A DNA stretch of 64,000 bases. Origin: Neoroseomonas oryzicola. Its GTDB lineage: Bacteria; Pseudomonadota; Alphaproteobacteria; Acetobacterales; Acetobacteraceae. Shown piece by piece: positions 62,974-64,000 of the stretch; the first letter of the stretch is position 1, and every line of letters starts with the position of its first letter. The stretch covers positions 1,237,854 to 1,301,853 of the forward strand of contig NZ_JAAVUP010000001.1 of the NCBI RefSeq assembly GCF_012163135.1, given 5' to 3'. The notes beneath the pieces were generated by a model. That model was not told where the DNA came from. It was given only the letters and a program-made list of their open reading frames with translations, and made no database searches. The position numbers were made by a program, and so were the translations under genes.

Positions 62974-63396
62974 CTAGGGAGCGTCTATTGCCGCGTTGAG
63001 GCCGAGTTGCTGCTTCACTGAATCGACGTCCCCGAGAACCCAAAGCGCGGTGATTTTGCTGCCGTTAGTTTCGAAGAACGCGGCTCCGGACCACGCGATC
63101 TGGAGCCCTGTTGCGGCGACACCGAACAGCGTTCCTCGGTGTCGTCCTGAGAAGCGCATTCGTGCCGCAGCGCGATGGACGTCCTCCACGATGTCCTCGA
63201 TCTCGCACGTATAGTCCGCGAGCGCGGCGTGGATCAGCCGCATGTAGCCGATAAAGCCTTCTGGCCCGCGCTTCTCCGGCCCGAGCGAGGCGCGGAATCG
63301 AAACTCGGGGTCGAGGATCAAGCGAGCAACGTTCTCGTCTGCTTGGTTCCAGACCTCATGATAGAAGCGCTCAATCAGCTGCTTTGCGGACGCCAC
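62974..63396 (-). CDS. SnoaL-like ester cyclase family protein
   Basis: 140 residues. AKQLIERFYHEVWNQADENVARLIL and GPEGFIGYMRLIHAALADYTCEIEDIV are the hallmark of SnoaL/ester-cyclase fold proteins, with the end SGAAFFETNGSKITALWVLGD. Function unknown; such folds bind small hydrophobic substrates. GC content and codon use are lower than in the neighbours, suggesting recent acquisition. It lies in a region that ends with an IS remnant. Confidence 0.85.
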   Translation of the reverse strand: MASAKQLIERFYHEVWNQADENVARLILDPEFRFRASLGPEKRGPEGFIGYMRLIHAALADYTCEIEDIVEDVHRAAARMRFSGRHRGTLFGVAATGLQIAWSGAAFFETNGSKITALWVLGDVDSVKQQLGLNAAIDAP

Positions 63397-63721
63397 TATA
63401 CGTTCCTCTCAAAAGGCAGGTTCAGCACCACCGCGGTAGGCGGCCGTCACCGGACGGATACGGCGTATCTGCGTGCGGCGGCTTCTTTGAAATGCTGATG
63501 CTGCGTGCGGCGAGCGAGAGCAAGGGCCGCCAGCAGCAAAAGGGCCGCTCCCGATTGGGTTAGCGGCCGTGTTGGACGAATGCTGGGAACGTTGGATGCG
63601 GGGACCCGCAACCGACGATGCCAGTACATCGAGGTCGCCATCTAGGCTCGTAGCGCTATTGGACAGCTTCGGGCGCCGAGCAGCCCTTCGGCTCCACACA
63701 GAGCTAACCGACTGAGGATTG
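63397..63721. other. Low-GC intergenic region between the SnoaL-like gene and the IS remnant
   Basis: 325 nt with no supported gene. Short frames on both strands lack family features and ribosome binding sites. The reduced GC and position beside an IS5-type remnant suggest it is part of a mobile or rearranged segment, perhaps including an IS end that I cannot delimit. Confidence 0.4.
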
Positions 63722-63820
63722 TTAGCGCCTGACCCAACCCAATGCGGCGGCGAAGTTGAGGACACCGAGGAACGAGCGGGCGGACCTCTCGTAGCGTGTG
63801 GCCACGGCGCGCCACTCCTT
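63722..63820 (-). mobile_element. IS5-type transposase C-terminal remnant
   Basis: About 33 codons read WRAVATRYERSARSFLGVLNFAAALGW ending at TAA 63722-63724 (quoted in parts: WRAVATRYERSARSFLG and VLNFAAALGW). This matches the conserved C-terminal end of IS5-family transposases, (R)xVATRYxKxARxFLxxxxLA. The similarity stops near 63815-63824, where the opposite strand becomes a response regulator. The rest of the transposase is missing, so it is a fragment. Confidence 0.75.
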
Positions 63821-64000
63821 CCGCATGGCCGAGGTCGCCCTGGTGATCGGCATCGGTGCCGAGGAGGCGGGGTTCGAGCTCGAGGTGGCACGGTCCGCCC
63901 TCCGTGCCATATCGGCGACTGATGTGATCGTCATCGAGGACGAACCGGTGACCGCCATGGACATCCGGCGCGTGGTCGAGTCCTGCGGCCACCGCGTGGT
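63812..64000 (+). pseudogene. phyR: 5'-truncated PhyR-like response regulator, continues past the window
   Basis: Plus-strand frame from about 63812 to the end reads SFRMAEVALVIGIGAEEAG..., then ATDVIVIEDEPVTAMDIRRVV and SCGHRVV. The second part is the start of a receiver domain with the acidic EDEP motif; the first resembles the end of the sigma-like domain of PhyR, the general stress response anti-anti-sigma factor. An in-frame TAG lies at 63794-63796, and the upstream sequence is the IS5 remnant, so the sigma-like domain is mostly missing. ATG 63824 could still start a receiver-only protein. The 3' part is outside the window. Confidence 0.65.

Overview
The window is high-GC (about 70 percent), densely coding DNA from an alphaproteobacterium, most likely Acetobacteraceae (Roseomonas-like). 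That placement is inferred from a circularly permuted two-piece tmRNA beside an alpha-type SspB, a complete dcw cluster running into lpxC-bamD-recN-ligA, a meso-DAP type MurE, and several families common in that group (DUF1127, YXWGXW, FMN-binding glutamate synthase-like, hydantoinase-type oxoprolinase).

Layout. 0-8.8 kb: the 3' end of ilvD; a thyX / HD phosphohydrolase / small membrane protein operon; an M20 amidohydrolase; permuted ssrA followed by sspB; class I fumarase; then small genes (DUF2798, DUF1272, RidA-like, YXWGXW, VOC). 8.8-22 kb: fumC with a ribbon-helix-helix gene, AsmA, 5-oxoprolinase, FMN-binding glutamate synthase-like protein, djlA, amidase, nucleotidyltransferase, and a DUF1127/LysR divergent pair. 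22.1-22.5 kb: RNase P RNA. 22.8-48.6 kb: the division and cell-wall island mraZ-rsmH-ftsL-ftsI-murE-murF-mraY-murD-ftsW-murG-murC-murB-ddl-ftsQ-ftsA-ftsZ, then lpxC, bamD, recN, two GNATs and ligA. Most neighbouring genes here overlap by 1-14 nt, so the block is translationally coupled. A 10-bp-periodic TCCC(A/G) array upstream of mraZ looks like the MraZ operator, in reverse orientation.

48.7-63.4 kb is accessory: Ohr, a LysE exporter, an alpha/beta hydrolase, a Crp/Fnr regulator divergent from an MFS transporter with a secreted partner, a secreted TPR protein divergent from a class III nucleotide cyclase, and an operon of cytochrome c, secreted phytochelatin-synthase-like protein, Tat small subunit and GMC oxidoreductase with 4-nt overlaps throughout. 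Upstream of that operon lies a SulP transporter fused to STAS and cyclic-nucleotide-binding domains. The cytochrome/phytochelatin-synthase/GMC operon is the best candidate for an undescribed system: a predicted periplasmic, cytochrome-coupled dehydrogenase co-translated with a papain-like gamma-glutamyl peptidase. The cyclase, Crp-like regulator and cNMP-domain transporter lie within 12 kb and may share a second messenger.

The last 1 kb drops in GC and holds a SnoaL-like gene, an IS5-type transposase C-terminal remnant, and a 5'-truncated PhyR-like response regulator that runs off the window.
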